A stretch of DNA of 64,000 nt from Aselliscus stoliczkanus (GCA_033961575.1 CM066729.1:35002501-35066500), one strand, 5' to 3'. Shown: positions 34,690 through 47,915, numbered from the stretch's first letter. Numbers and translations: made by a program. Notes: generated from the sequence alone by a model not told the origin.

Positions 34690-34890
34690 GAAATAACACA
34701 CTATGTAGGTAAATGATGAGGGCCAGAATGAATATAATCGTAACAAAGAAGTGAAGAGGACAGATTCATAGGATGTGATGACGTGTTGTTGAAAAGCAGG
34801 GGTAATGAGGAAATAGTCAGGATTCACTCCCTCAATTTTGTCATTGCTAACACTGATGGCAGTATTACCAAGTTAACTGAGAGGAGATAT
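34690..34890 (-). repeat. Possible L2 body, minus strand
   Basis: 'gatgagggccagaatgaata', 'gaagaggacagattcatagg' and 'gtcaggattcactccctc' resemble the L2 interior in reverse. Weak. Confidence 0.4.
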
Positions 34891-35128
34891 AAGGAATGAT
34901 ATTAAAGGTTAATACTTCACTTCTGAAGATATTGATTGTAAAGTGTCAATGGTAGGCTAAAGTCTAAGAATTCCTCTTACTATTGGATAACCTTTTGCCT
35001 TTTGAGTGTGGTTGGAACCTGTAAATATGATAAAATTTCACTTCCATGATTATGTTATATCATATAGAAAAAGAAACTTTTGTAGCCTTTAAAGAAGAGT
35101 ATTCTGGATGGTGGTAGGAAGGGAAGTC

Positions 35129-35259
35129 AAAAAGATTTGAAGTGGGCCAGCTGAGTGGTGCAGTGGTTAAACGCTGGCTTCGGAAGCCAGCGGTCCTGGT
35201 TCGGTCCCACATATGAGGGCCAGTGACACTGCCCTCAAAAAAAAAAAAAGATTTGAAGT
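35129..35259 (+). mobile_element. tRNA-derived SINE, type A, with perfect 15-bp TSD
   Basis: The TSD 'aaaaagatttgaagt' lies at 35129-35143 and 35245-35259. The body is 35144-35244 with head 'gggccagctgagtggtgcag', B box 'tggttcggtccc', end 'gacactgccctc' and an A tail. Confidence 0.94.
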
Positions 35260-35389
35260 ATAAGAAAGGATTTAATGTTTGCTTAAAGATGAAGGTGCTA
35301 CATGATCAAAAAATAGAACAAAACAATACAACATTTCTAGAAGCCTCTAGAAATTGATACCCTGACTGAAAACAAGTTTGTAAATAGGC

Positions 35390-35640
35390 ACCTCAGTACT
35401 ACGAACTACAAGGGACTCTATCAAACTCAGAAGCCATTTCTTCCCCAGATCCACCAGATGAAAGCCTAGCCCAGATGACACTTCGATTATAGCTTTGTGA
35501 GAACGTAAGCAGGAAACCCAGCGGTACCAGACAGGCTACACAACCGTGTTTCCAACAAAACTGTGAGATAACAAGTGAGTTATTCTTTAAGGCATTAAAT
35601 TCATGATTTGCTATGTGTTAATAGAAAATAAAGACAGTGC
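35390..35640 (+). mobile_element. Possible 3' part of an MLT1-like LTR
   Basis: 'acaaaactgtgagataacaa' followed by 'ttctttaaggcattaaattc' resembles the polyadenylation region of MaLR LTRs. The 5' part is not recognised. Confidence 0.38.
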
Positions 35641-36589
35641 CTACAGGACATCCAGATAAAAATATAGGGCTAACATTAGAGAATTTGCTATCAACCATCA
35701 ATGAATGAAGAACACTTTGATGAAGAACACTTTGTTCCTTTTGATTATGAGTCAATTTACTTGTTCAAGTCTTTAATTTTCTAAAGACAGTGAGTAGCAT
35801 TCTATGCAGAAGATATAAATAAGAAAGTGTGACCTTGACAATGTGAAAGGGTGGAGAGAGGGTGCCATGTTCTGAGTAAAAATTGGGCATATGTAATGAT
35901 TTTCAAAATGATTCTGAAGCATGACTATATTTCAGTATACAACTAGAAATGGTTATAGAAGGAACTCAAGTCAAATAGCATGTGCACACAGTCAATCTAC
36001 TTCAATTGTCAAAAATTCGCTGAGTTTTAAAACTGAGGAAAAATTTTGAATTATCAAATCAGAATGAACTCATAACCCTGATCAGGAAAACATTATTGTC
36101 AAGTACACAGTTGAAAAAAATTAATGGGAGGAGTTGACCTTTTTAAAGGTCAAAAGATAACAAGCAGCTCTAGACTAATTGATACTGGTGCGGTCATTAT
36201 GAATGGAGGTGAATGAGGTAAAGAATCAATGACAAGCAGTCTGGGAGAAATTTCCAAAACACATGTCAAAAGAGATGACAAGATTTTGACAGTGAGCACT
36301 GAAAGAAGTATTTAAAGAGGAATAAATATAAGAAAACATTGGTTATTTGCCTAGTACTTGGATATATGCAGATTCCATGCAAAAGAAGGTGGGAGAAAGA
36401 ACTAGCATTTTGTCTACAAAAAATGAAGGCAAGGTTTTATTTCCTTTTGTGTTAATTTTCTATGCACCAACTAGCTCTAATAAGACTGAAGTCAAATTAC
36501 AGTACCAAACCTCTATAAGCACTAGTAAAGAATATAAGCAAGGAGGGGTAGATAAAAAGTCAGTAACTCACTGGAATAGAAAAATTAAG
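35641..36589. other. Unassigned DNA
   Basis: Contains a small tandem duplication 'tgaagaacactttg' (35706-35737). Nothing else recognised. Confidence 0.4.
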
Positions 36590-36720
36590 GGCTTTAGAAT
36601 CATTAACCCAGGGCAGAATACCAGCTACTTTTACATTTTGTGAAATTTGTTAGCCCTATAAAATTTCTATGCTCTAATTTCTCCTATAATACATGATTCT
36701 CAGTTTTATGATATAGTCAA
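36590..36720 (+). repeat. MIR SINE, plus strand
   Basis: 'gggctttagaatcattaacc', then 'agaataccagctacttttac' and 'tatgctctaatttctcctat' follow the MIR order, diverged. Confidence 0.5.
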
Positions 36721-37859
36721 ATGAAGTATAAAGTAGTTGATTTTTTGATGAGTAAGTACTCAGTAAGCTTTTGTTTTATTGTTTTATTTTAGAATTACTG
36801 GGAGATAAGAGAAGGACATTTCTATTGAACATATGGAAGAGTTCGTGGCTGCACTTCACTGACCATGACTACTTATTTAATATAACTTTATAGCCAGGAG
36901 CTGGGTGTTAACAATATAAGGGTTTACATAAGTCAAAACCTCATGCTTTTCTATTTCATATCTCTCATGTTAACAAGGAAACTAGGTACATAGATATGAT
37001 GAATAAATCAAAAGTAGATGAAGAAGATGAAGAAAGCCACAGTTTTAAGAGACAACTATGCACACATACAGAAACAGAATGGCCCACTGTTATTTAGATA
37101 TTTACAAGTACAGCTTTGACTGAAATTAGTATTTTATTCTGTATTTGAATAATTAACTGATAGTTTTGCTGACAATATCTTAAGCATTTTAACACAAACA
37201 CAGCCAGTTATTAAACTCAGTTTAAGGGGAAAATGTATAATGCATATAGCAGTTTTGCTATCTATTTATAGATGCTAGCTGAAGACAACTTTGTTTTTTA
37301 CTAAAGGAAGTAACAGAAATAATTTCTCTGAAATTATTCTAAGCTGTAAATCCTAGAGATTCGATGAGAAAAAAATACTGTTCTATATAATAACAGAATA
37401 AAACATGTCATTTGAGGGGGAAAAGAGTAACTTTTGCACTGATCATAAACAATACAAATCCTGAGAGAGATTTCCAATGTAACATTTTAGCAAATTCTGA
37501 AATTCATGTTCCAATTTATTTCTAGTCATTTTCAGGAGTAGATAACAATAGAAATCAAAATAAACAACATTCTAGGTTTCAAGTATTAGTCTGTAAATGA
37601 AATTTCTAGAATGACCAACAACCGCTGCTAATTGCGAAACAAATGCATCATATTTTAGAGGTTCTCCATTGTTGGTTGGGATTATCAATCAATGACCTGA
37701 AGTAACTTAAACAGATTTAAAATGTGTGCAATATGTTTATTTAAAAAGTATTACTGCTTTAGAAAGATGTCCTTTGCTATTATTATTAAAGCAGAATAGA
37801 AAATAGGTTAATATATGGATCTCAAATTTTGGAGTGCACCACAATAATAATAACAGCAA
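36721..37859. other. Unassigned AT-rich DNA
   Basis: Nothing recognised. Confidence 0.45.
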
Positions 37860-38010
37860 CTAGTATAGCTAGCATATTGAATGCTTAAGGAACAGAATAT
37901 TTATTTGAATTAGCCTCCTAATCTTTACCATAATCTTACTAGATATTTCTACTATTATCTTCACTTTTACACATAAAGAGGTTTACAAAAAGGGCCCAGT
38001 CATCTGTATT
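37860..38010 (-). repeat. MIR SINE, minus strand
   Basis: 'tagcctcctaatctttacca', 'actattatcttcacttttac' and 'acataaagaggtttacaaaa' match the MIR core in reverse. Confidence 0.55.
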
Positions 38011-41000
38011 TTCCATAAGATTCCCAGATGACATTGAAGAAATTCAAATTTTCAGAAGTGGCCTAAATCATATTTTATATTAAAATCATTAATATATTGT
38101 CATTAAAGCTTTACTTCAAGACCTGTATGTGAATTCTATCTACATAAATGAAACATCTCTGATTATCTTATACTGTACTGTAAGTTCATTCAGTCAACTC
38201 ATCATCTAAAAAACTTCCCAATTCATTGGGTATTTCAAATACATTTACCAGGTTTTCTAGAAATAAGCTAAATTATTTTTAGAGAGTGAATGCTCTAAGC
38301 AGGAAATTCCAGGAATCATCTTGCCTCCAATAGATCTTTTTTTTCATAGAGATTTTAGCAGTTTCATACACAGTACATATTTTGATCTGAGATATGATAT
38401 ATAATGTACCTTTTATATACAATTAGTATGTGAATTTTTAACTTTGATTCTGTAATTAAATTAATTCAGTATACAAACAAACACACAAATGTCCATCTTC
38501 ACAAAATGTTAAGTAGTCATTCAAATTTAATCAACACAACAAGAGTAGTTAAGTATCATATTAAAATAGCAAACTAAAATTCTGTCCCTCAAGATTCAGA
38601 TAATTAAAAAAAAAAAAGAATGTCAGTCTTATTCCATGGACTAAAGTTTAATATGTCTCCTACCTTGAATTCTTCAGAATATGCACTATTTAAATTCCTT
38701 AAATATATAGAACTTTTTTTGTCTTATGCCTTACATTCTTACTGAGAAAACACTCTTAACAGAGATCTTGACCTAGCAATTAAAACAAGAAAAATATGGC
38801 AAAAAATTATATTTTCAGTTTAAGTTTCTAAATCCAATCTTTGACTCTTGTCCCCCACTCCCTCCACCTCTCTCTACCCACCCATTTCTATTTTTTATTT
38901 CCACATCTTATCTTTATCTCCTTCTGTCAAACGCAAAAGCAGAGGTAAACCTGAAGGATGTTTCAGCAGCTATTTAAGCACTTAAAAACAAATGCAAAAT
39001 GTTAGCAAGTAAGTGTAAAAGAATTATTTACAGAATTCAAATCAAAGTGGGCATCTATCTTTATTTTTCCATCATGTCTTATATATATGAGACCTTGATA
39101 GAAAATAGATATGTGTCCATTTTGACTTGAATTTTTGGAGGCAACCCATAATGTAAACCATATTTTGATCCATCTCTCCATTCTTAGTTGGGATATTCAA
39201 TGGCACAGTTGGATTCCAATGTAAAAATGGTACTAACACTGAAATAATTGTTGGGCCTCTGTTTTATTTTTACTTCAAATTTCGCAGCATGCCAAATAGT
39301 GTACTGAGTGTATATATTCCAGAGAGAATTTCATAATTGATATTATAAAATAAATATACATTCTCAAGAAATTTTAATTTTTTATTACCATTTTTTAAAG
39401 TGTTTTGGGGAGTGAACCATAATATCACAGAAAGTAAAACCTTAAAGGAGACGAAGAGCATCTTGTCAGAAACCCTCAGCTTAGAGGTTAAAAGACTTGA
39501 GATCTTTAGAAAACCAGCTATTGTGGGAATTAATATTCTAACATTTAGGTCTCCTGACAAAACATTGTTGGATTTATCCTATTCCATATGCCTCCCTTCC
39601 CCCCACCCTATGGTTGGGAACAGCAATAAAATATACCCAATCTGTTGCTTGGACAACTGCAGTTATCTTCTAAGGGTTATCTGTGGTTTGATTCTTTATA
39701 TATAGAAATTGGATTGGAAGAGATATCCTAAATTTCAAACTTCAGAGAGAATATTTGTGTATTCAAGGTTGGATCATGTTATCTGTACCCGATTTTAGAC
39801 TCTAGCTCCCAGTCTACATCTATTGGGTATGACATAATGAGTTAACATTTATTTATTTACTTTTTGGTTTGTCTAATATACTGCTCTCATGATTTAATGC
39901 TTTAGTTCAATTAATTATCATACCAAATCTGTGAAATTAGTGCTATTTTTGGTTCCTTTTAAAGAAAATCGTAATACAAACTAAAAATATCAAATGTCTA
40001 CTCTCCTTTTTATGAATAATATATCTCTGTTAAGGGTACATTCTTGTGAAAAGATTCTGAATTTAAAGGGTTGATATCTATTAAGAACATGTCAATAAGA
40101 GTAAATAATTACATCATAACCCACTTTTTCTCAAGGCCAATTCAGCCATTGGTGTGGAAGATACTATTAACTATGCAGAAAATGGTTGTTATTTCAGCCT
40201 CAAATACCTAGACAATTTGCATAGACTCAGATAACCTTTGTTTTAAGGAGAGGGATTGAAGGAGGCCATTTTGAACTCACATTTTTGCCCAAGGTCATAT
40301 AGCTAATTATGACAGAATGGTTGAAAATGCTTTTTTGTTTGTTTGGTTGGTTGGTTTTCTTATGTTAGAGAAACAGGACTTTTAGGAAAGCAATTTATGG
40401 TAGGATGTATGTGAAAATGACTGTAGCTCAGTAGAGAAAAAGCATCTAATGAAGATACTAGCAGTAGATCAGAGAAGCATTCCATGCTTCAAACAAGGAG
40501 TATGAAGCTTCCAGCACCTCTTCTTCTAAAAGGCTCATGGTTAGGAGCAAGTAGTAAAGTATAAATATACAATTTTACCCCATCTGTGGAGCAAGAACTG
40601 AAGATAAATGAGTGAACAACAACTACTCCTCTTTATCATAATGCAGCCTCTGCTTTGACAGAGATTTTTGTTGTTTCACATGAGATTTTGATAGAGGTTG
40701 TTAGCAGCAGATACACCATTGGTGATTTTACCTTCCATCTAAATGCCATAGATGATGAATATCCAGTTTACTTTATATATTTCCTTACTCTATGTTGATG
40801 AGCAGATCAAATTACCCTTACCTGATAAAAGATGGTAGGGAGGCATGTCTTAGTAGACTCTGCTACTCAAGTATATGAAAATCTTTTTTAATTATGAAAC
40901 TGAATTCAGGGATTTAATCTTTGGTACATTATGCCTGTAGCAACAAACTAAGCAAAGAGAACTGTTGACCCACTTAGAAGACAGTAGAAACAGCTGCAAA

Positions 41001-41155
41001 ATTTTCCCATAGTCCTGACTTTAAGAATTGGCTCTATATCATAGATATTATTCCTAAATTCATTTTTGTTTGACTTAGGCACCCTTTTATTGAGACAATA
41101 CAAGGTCCATTAATCTGTGTTTACTACTAGTGACGAATAAAGTGTTAAGGCTCAG
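38011..41155. other. Unassigned DNA, the longest stretch without a recognisable repeat
   Basis: About 3.1 kb with no repeat I can name, apart from weak MIR-like words near 39890-39990 and 40285-40320. Short frames (39400-39705 plus, 39560-39270 minus) overlap each other on opposite strands and carry no motif. Old single-copy or strongly decayed sequence. Confidence 0.4.
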
Positions 41156-41161
41156 TGTGTG

Positions 41162-41163
<2 letters not shown>

Positions 41164-41193
<30 letters not shown>

Positions 41194-41325
41194 CTGAGCC
41201 ATCCTGCCACCTGTTGGCAGCTCAACAGCAGCTCAGCTCAGGCTGGGCATCAAACTGCTGTTGCTCAGAGCTCAGCTCGCACTCTTGAGCGAAGTCTTAA
41301 CCAACTGAGCCAGTTGGCGGCCCTA
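41164..41325 (-). mobile_element. tRNA-derived SINE, type B, minus strand
   Basis: A T28 run (the A tail), then 'agctgagccatcctgccacc' and ending 'aaccaactgagccagttggc'. The flanks 'gtgtgcttttt' and 'gtgtgcatttt' suggest a short TSD. Confidence 0.9.
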
Positions 41326-41880
41326 ATGTGTGCATTTTTATAGTTAACTCTATATAAACAGATTTTTGTCATTATTATTAAAGTGATTCCAGGGTTTCTC
41401 CTTTTGCTTTCAGACATCAATTTACATAGAATAATTTGCTTCTGTGTTTTCTAATCAAATGATAATCTTCTTAATTATTTATGTATTTGTTTCAAAGGTT
41501 TTGAGTATATTCATTTTAGTATGAATCCATAAATTTTCTTTTCTAAATTGTTTTTATGTACACCTAATCTGATACTTGTAATCTTGTTATTAATGTAACC
41601 AGAATGTTTGACCTAATATTAAAAAACTAAAACAAAACAAAAAAACCTTTGCATGGTGGAATAATATATCATATCAGTAGTCAGTGTTGAAGAAAATCAC
41701 TATTTAATAACAATTTATTGATAAGTTTTTTTTCTGTTATTGTTTAATTTTGACCCATTTCCCAGACCTGACTAAAAATGTAGACACAAAAACAAAATTT
41801 ACAAAATTAACCTATTTGTGATCTTGAGTGAAGAATTAGGGAGGCACCAGGAAGGAGCCTTGAAATTTTTGGTATTAAAG
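41326..41880. other. Unassigned DNA
   Basis: Nothing recognised. Confidence 0.45.
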
Positions 41881-42025
41881 CTCACCTTATTGGGCCGGCC
41901 AAGTGGCATGATGGTTAAGCGCTGGCTTGGGAAGCCAGCGGCCCCGGTTCGGTCCCACATTTGAGGGGCAGTGACACTGCCCTCAAAAAAACAAAATAAC
42001 AAAACAAAAACAACTCACCTTCTTG
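41881..42025 (+). mobile_element. tRNA-derived SINE, type A, with 12-bp TSD
   Basis: The body runs from about 41892: head 'gggccggccaagtggcatga', B box 'cggttcggtccc', end 'gacactgccctc', then an A-rich tail with C/T interruptions. The flanks 'ctcaccttattg' and 'ctcaccttcttg' are a TSD with one mismatch. Confidence 0.92.
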
Positions 42026-42039
42026 TGAAAGTCAGCCAT

Positions 42040-42160
42040 TCATTGTATGATCTTTAGTTAGTGACCTAAGCTCTCTGATCCTCAATTTTGTTGTTGATTT
42101 AATGAAAGTGTTGGACTAGGTAATGATCTGGATTCCTTCCAGCTCTATTATTTTCTCTTA
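42040..42160 (+). repeat. MIR3/L3-type repeat end
   Basis: 'gtgacctaagctctctgat', 'tcctcaattttgttgttgat' and 'ggattccttccagctctatt' follow the common 3' pattern of MIR3/CR1-type repeats. Confidence 0.5.
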
Positions 42161-42569
42161 CAGAAAAATTAACATTATGGAAAAAAAAATACAGCTGAAA
42201 TTTATTATACTTTTTATTACATTGAGTTACTGTTGATATTTATCAGAAAGCATTATACAACTGACACAATGCCAAATTACCACCTTTTAATTGATTCTTT
42301 GAAAAATATCTGCAGAAACTTACAGTAGTACTTAATGTGAAGTTGTCTATTAACACTATTTTAGTGTTGTATTTTCCAAGTCTTCTGTCGCATTCATTAG
42401 CCAACAAAACAGAACGTTAAAAGAGAGAGAGTGTGTGAATATACTGTTAACAAGTTAGAACAACAAAACAAAACAAAACAACAACAACAAACATTATCAT
42501 TGACAAAATAATATATCATGTTCTCTTGACTCTATTAAAATGAGCCCAGTGGACAAGCAGCAATTTAAA

Positions 42570-42856
42570 GTGTGCACTGATGGTTACCAGATAGGAAGGG
42601 ATTAGGGGGTTGGGTAAAAACAGTGAAGGTATTACGAAGTGTAAATTGGTAGTTACAAAGTAGTCACAGGGATGTAAAGTATAGCGCAGGGAACTGAGTC
42701 AATAATGTTGTAATAACTATGTATGATGCCAGGCAGGTACTAATCAGGGAGATCACTGCATAAATTATATAAATGTCTAACCACTATCTATATACCAAAA
42801 ACTAATATATAATAATATTGAATGTCAACTCTCATTGAAAATTAAAAAATAAAATG
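42570..42856 (+). mobile_element. L1: LINE-1 3' UTR end, plus strand
   Basis: 'gatggttaccagataggaag', 'agtcaataatgttgtaataa' and 'aaatgtctaaccactatcta' are the L1 3' UTR. It ends 'attgaaaattaaaaaataaa'. Strongly 5'-truncated. Confidence 0.85.
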
Positions 42857-43003
42857 TATACATGTGAAGTTTTCATGGATTCTCTTCAAGTTTTGATTTG
42901 GAGAAGATAACTTACAGAATTGAATCCTAAATTTAGATCTCTTCCCTTCCCTCCCTCTCTCTCTCTGTTTCTCATGCACATACACTTCTGTGCAACCCCT
43001 CCA

Positions 43004-43004
43004 A

Positions 43005-43037
<33 letters not shown>

Positions 43038-43043
43038 CACACA
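43004..43043. repeat. (CA)n microsatellite
   Basis: CA tract with one 'aaa' interruption. A short CT-rich run lies 40 bp upstream. Confidence 0.95.
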
Positions 43044-44240
43044 GCATGTGCATCTATAAAACCATTGGAAGCACTTAAGTAAGTATGTCCACATGAGGTG
43101 TCTGTGGCTATATACAAATCTAACATAAAATACTCCTGTTTTAAGAACCTGTTGTTGCAAGTTGGAATTCCTTGAGAAAAAATTATATTGCCGGGCATTA
43201 CCATGAAACATATGTAATATAAAGGTTTACTGATGTGTACAATTAACTTCATAAAATGAAGGAAATACAGGAAAGGAAAATATTCTTGAATAATATCAAA
43301 TATAAAATTGAAATAAGTGACTCTTCTGTATTTCTTAAAGGAAAACCAAAATGATGAACTTATTATCTTAGCTAGTAAGGTTAATTACTATTTTGACAGT
43401 TTCTTGAATGTGGAACTTTTGATGAAGAAAGGGTCTCTTGATTTTAACACAAGTTGGTTGCTTTTGCCTCTGCTTTTTGCAGAGACAAAGCATACACAGC
43501 AAAGGGAATTTAAACTTTAAAATTGTTTAAGGAGCTACTTTAGCTAGTCTTTCGTCAGGTTCAGTTCCCAATTCATATTGTATAAAATATTTAATTTAAA
43601 AACTGCACTATGTAAAAATATATGAAATGTCTGAAATGGAATATAATTTTACTGCATCAGAGTAAAATAATATTTAATATACTATCACCCTTGTTTCACT
43701 GTCTTTATTTTATATATTATAAGATATAATTTGTTTTTTTCTGCTGTTTTGATTTTTACAGTATATTATAACATCACAATCCCATTTTCATTTTTCACAA
43801 ATTTGAAACAAAAATATTTAAAATATTTCAATTTCAAAAATTGAACATACATATTTACAAACACAAGTATTTTTTGACAGGGTGAGAGGAACAGTATTAT
43901 AGATTAGTTGACAGAAATTGATTTTTTTGTTGTTGTTGTTAATTAGGAAGAGATAGACTGAAAATAATTTCCATCATATTTCAATAGAAGAGATACAATG
44001 CTAGTGTGAATAGAAGAGGTAGGACGTTCACCTTATTCTACAAAGAAGTGATTAGGAAGGCAAATTCTTAGAGTCACCAATGCTTTTTTGGATACTCCAA
44101 AATATGATGACAACTTTCAGAGATAGTATGGCCTATGTCACTTATTTGAGACCGGTGTGATCTGATATGCTGGGGCATCTCTTTAAAATAGAAAAGAATA
44201 GTTTTGTTTTGCATATTCTTTTGCTTATACTGGAAGCAAA
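43044..44240. other. Unassigned AT-rich DNA
   Basis: Nothing recognised. Confidence 0.45.
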
Positions 44241-44253
44241 TTATATATATATA

Positions 44254-44290
<37 letters not shown>
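44241..44290. repeat. (TA)n microsatellite
   Basis: TA run with one 'tctata' interruption. Confidence 0.95.
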
Positions 44291-44292
<2 letters not shown>

Positions 44293-44934
44293 TTATATAT
44301 ATGTATATTCACCATGAGAAATCTGAACACAAAGAACTTTGAGATATTAGTAATTAAAGAACTGAAGTTTCTTTTTGCTCAGAATATAGATATTATCATT
44401 TTTACCTACCTTGATTATGCCTTGTTTTGAAAAAAAAACACATTACATACCTTGAACTCTAATGTCATAGTCATTTTTGAAACATAATCCTTATCTAAAG
44501 TTTTTCAAAAATTTCTCTTAAAATGTCTATTTTGTTGATTTTAACTTAAGGGCTAATAACGCTGACATTTTAACCAGTTTCCATGATAAAAATTTGGTGA
44601 CTCATTGAGTGCTGCTATATACTATACATATGTGCTTAATTATTGTACATGAATAAGTGCATTTTGAGGCCATTTTTTTTTTTCAGCATCTGAAAACTAG
44701 CTAACAATGTTGTATTATTGGGAAGTTAATTAAAGGACACTTGCTAAAACCTTGGAATAAGCTTGGAAGCCAAGCCTATTTCCTAAAACTCCAAATGGCT
44801 TACTGTCATTAGCCATTGGCAAGGACTCTCAAAAATAGAACCATGTTATATGGGACATTAACCTTCAACTAATCATGAGGCCCTAACCACCTATATTGGA
44901 AAACATACCCTGTCTTATAGGATCAAAGGCAACA

Positions 44935-45065
44935 TGGAGTGATCTGTGTGTTGATGAACTGGTAACACTGGGATGTTACCAAACCTCTTTAGATCCCTCA
45001 CCTTGGCTATCATTGCCCTGATCTGGAAATAACAATATGTGCCTCAGTGAATTATTCTTAATATG
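44935..45065 (+). repeat. MIR SINE, plus strand, next to a mariner insertion
   Basis: 'gatgttaccaaacctctttag', 'tctggaaataacaatatgtg' and 'cctcagtgaattattcttaa' follow the MIR central order. The mariner begins 20 bp downstream and may have cut it. Confidence 0.5.
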
Positions 45066-45084
45066 AGATTAAGAAAAAAAAAAA

Positions 45085-46372
45085 GCCTGCCAATTAAGTT
45101 TGTGAACTTGCCACCACGCACTTACATTGGCAGCACTGTACAAACAGCTCGGTGAGGTTTCATAACCTTGGTATATCAGTGGCTCATAGCTGTGTTTGGG
45201 TCAAAGTATGGCGGTGTCTTGCTGGGTGGTGTTCATTATTGTTGCTGCGTGTTTTTGTGCACCATCAAGAGAATGTCTGAGCTTGAATTAAAGCAATGAA
45301 CAAACATTGAAGTTCTTATTAAACTTGGCAAGAGTGGAAGTGAAATCAGGGACATGTTAGTCCAATTTTATGGGGATAATGCCATGAAGAAAATGGCAGG
45401 GTACAAATAGATTAAACAAATAGATTAAAGGGAAGAGAACATGTCACTGATGAAGGGAGGTCCAGGTGGCCAGTAACGAGAAAAATTGAAGATAACACTG
45501 CAAAAATTCATCTAATTATGCTTAAAATCATCAGCTGACTATGAGAAACATAGTATACCAAGTAAACATCGAGAGAAACAGTTAAGGAAAATCTTAACTG
45601 AAAATCTTGGCCTGGGAAAGGTGTGTGTAAAAATGGTCCTGAAGGAGCTCACTGATGAACAAAAGCAAGAGAATTGAAGTTTGCCAAGACCATTTGGAGA
45701 GGCAAGATGATGTTTTGCACCATGTTATCACTGGTGATGAAACATGGGTTTCTCAATATGACCCTGAAACAAAGCTCAAAGCACACAATGGAAGTCAACC
45801 AATTCTCCATGACCAAAAAATTTCTGTCAGTCCAAATAGAGTCAAAGCCACGTTGCTAACCTTTTTTGATATCAGAGGGATTATTCATTATGAATGTGTA
45901 CCAACTGGACAAAGAGTTAACCAATTTTACTATTTGGAACTGTTGAATAGGCTGCGTGAAAGTTACACAAAAACAACCTGAGCTTTTCACCAACAATTCA
46001 TGGCTCTTGCATCATGACAGACAATGCACCAGCTCACACAGCATTGTCTGTGAGGGAGTTTTTAGTCAGTAAACAAATAACTGTATTGGAACACCCTCCC
46101 TACTAACCTGATCTTCTTTCTTTACCTGAAAATTCAGGAAATATTAAAAGGGGACATTTTGATGACATTCAGGACATCAAGGGTAATACGATGACAGCTC
46201 TGGTGGCCATTCCAGAACAAGAGTTCCAAAGTTGCTTTGAAGGGTGGATTAGATGCTGGCATTGGTGCATTGATTCCCAAGGGGAGTACTTTGAAGATGA
46301 CCATAGTGCTATTCAGCAATGGGTATGTACTCATTTGTTCAGGATGAGTTCACAAACTTAATCATCATCCGT
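45085..46372 (+). mobile_element. Near-complete mariner DNA transposon, inactivated
   Basis: The length of about 1.29 kb is typical for mariner. The left end has 'caattaagtttgtgaacttg'; the right end, reverse-complemented, has 'gattaagtttgtgaactc', giving matching inverted repeats. The transposase text lies between them in one orientation. The window start carries a second, independently decayed copy. The TA duplication is not clear at either end. Confidence 0.88.
45273..46320 (+). pseudogene. Mariner transposase pseudogene (DD34D family)
   Basis: Cut-and-paste transposase acting on the element's inverted repeats in the nucleus. From the ATG at 45273 the N-terminus reads 'MSELELKQ' and meets a stop, then continues with the helix-turn-helix region ('LIKLGKSGSEIRDMLVQFYG'). 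The longest surviving frame, 45655-45981, holds the first catalytic aspartate in 'ITGDETWVSQYDPETK', followed by 'LLTFFDIRGIIHYE'. The second catalytic region at about 46010 ('catcatgac') is shifted out of frame by a small insertion, and the 46080-46130 region where the third is expected is degraded. Multiple stops make it non-functional. Intact mariner transposases have about 345 residues. Confidence 0.9.
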
Positions 46373-46491
46373 CGTATGTGAAAGTGCCAATTCATGACCT
46401 GGCATACAATAGACACTCAATTTTTAGTTAAATGCACATATATAATGCAAGTTTTGTTGAGAAGGAAAAACAAAACAAAACAAACAGACAG

Positions 46492-46493
<2 letters not shown>

Positions 46494-46539
<46 letters not shown>
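46494..46539. repeat. (TA)23 microsatellite
   Basis: Pure TA dinucleotides downstream of the mariner. Confidence 0.97.
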
Positions 46540-46543
<4 letters not shown>

Positions 46544-47915
46544 CATGGGAATAATTAAGGTATACTTTGGGGCAAATATAATAAAGATTCAGAGAACAGC
46601 ATTAAAGGGAAAAATTTATCTAATATGCTAAAGAGATGCTCCCCTCAAATGGGAAAAAGAAGGACAAAAGACAGATTGTACATATGATTATATTCTGTGA
46701 TCACACATGCATCTCTATTTATAGGCAAATACTCAGATTCTATGTTAACCATGATATTATACATATGTGGTACAGCAAAGAACTAGACATCAATGTTTTT
46801 TAAATCATAAATACTGAAGCATAATTTTTATAAAATACAATTCACCAATTTTAATTTTGTATTTAGATAAGTTCTGAGAAACGTACACTGTCATGTAAAT
46901 GCTACCACAACCATGAAATAGAATATTACTATCACCTCAAATGCTCCTTGATATTCCTCTGCAATCAGGCTTGTTACCTTATCTCCCACTCTGGGATCCT
47001 TAGTAAGCACTGATATGATTTCTGTAATTAGAATTTTGCATCTTTTGTAATATTCATAAAATGGAATCATACATATATAGGTTTTTCTGTTGGTTTTGTC
47101 ACTTAACATAATGCTTTTGTGTCCATCAGTGTTGTATTTATTAGAGTTTATTCCTTTTTTATTGCTGAGTATTTTTCTTTATACAATTGGTCTATTTGAA
47201 TTATTTCCAGGTTTTTTCTGTTATGAATAACTTTAAATGGTTAAGTACAATTGTTTGTTTGGACATTGTTACTATGTATTTTAGATGAATATATAGAAGT
47301 ATGATCGCTAGGTTGTATAATTGTATGCCAAATAACTATTTTACAAAGCATCTGTAGAAATTTTATTTCAATCTGCTGTGTAAGAGTTCTGCTTATTCCA
47401 CATCCTCTCCAACACTTGTTTTTCAATATCTTTTTAATTCTAGAAAATCTAGTCAGTGAGCAGGGGTATCTATTTCCAATTCACTAATGCATGAGAATAT
47501 TGAACATATTTACAATTACTAATTTCTCATTCCTATATTTTCTTGGATGAAATATCTATGAAAGTATCCATCCAATTTTTTAGGTCTATTTTTCTTCCAA
47601 TATTCAGTTCTAGGAAAAAAAATACATATATATATAAAAATCTTCCTCAGAATAATGCTTTGTAAAGTTTTCTGTCAATTTTTGGCTTGCCATCTAATTG
47701 TCTTCAAAATGTTCTTTGAATAGTAAAACTCTAAAATTGTTCAGAAATATAATTCTTTTTTCTTTTATGGTTTGCACTTTTCTGTTTATGCTTAGAAATC
47801 TTTGCTAAAATAAGGTCATACAGTGGATTTTTTCCTGTTTTCTAGTTTTAGCTCTTAATTTAGAACTATGAGACATTTTTATTTGTTGTTATGTATGTGG
47901 GAGGTAAAGGTATAG

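Noticed and set aside
36347..36643. 98-codon plus-strand frame starting with Met
   Set aside because: No recognisable domain, no Kozak or splice context, and its end overlaps a MIR. Most likely chance.
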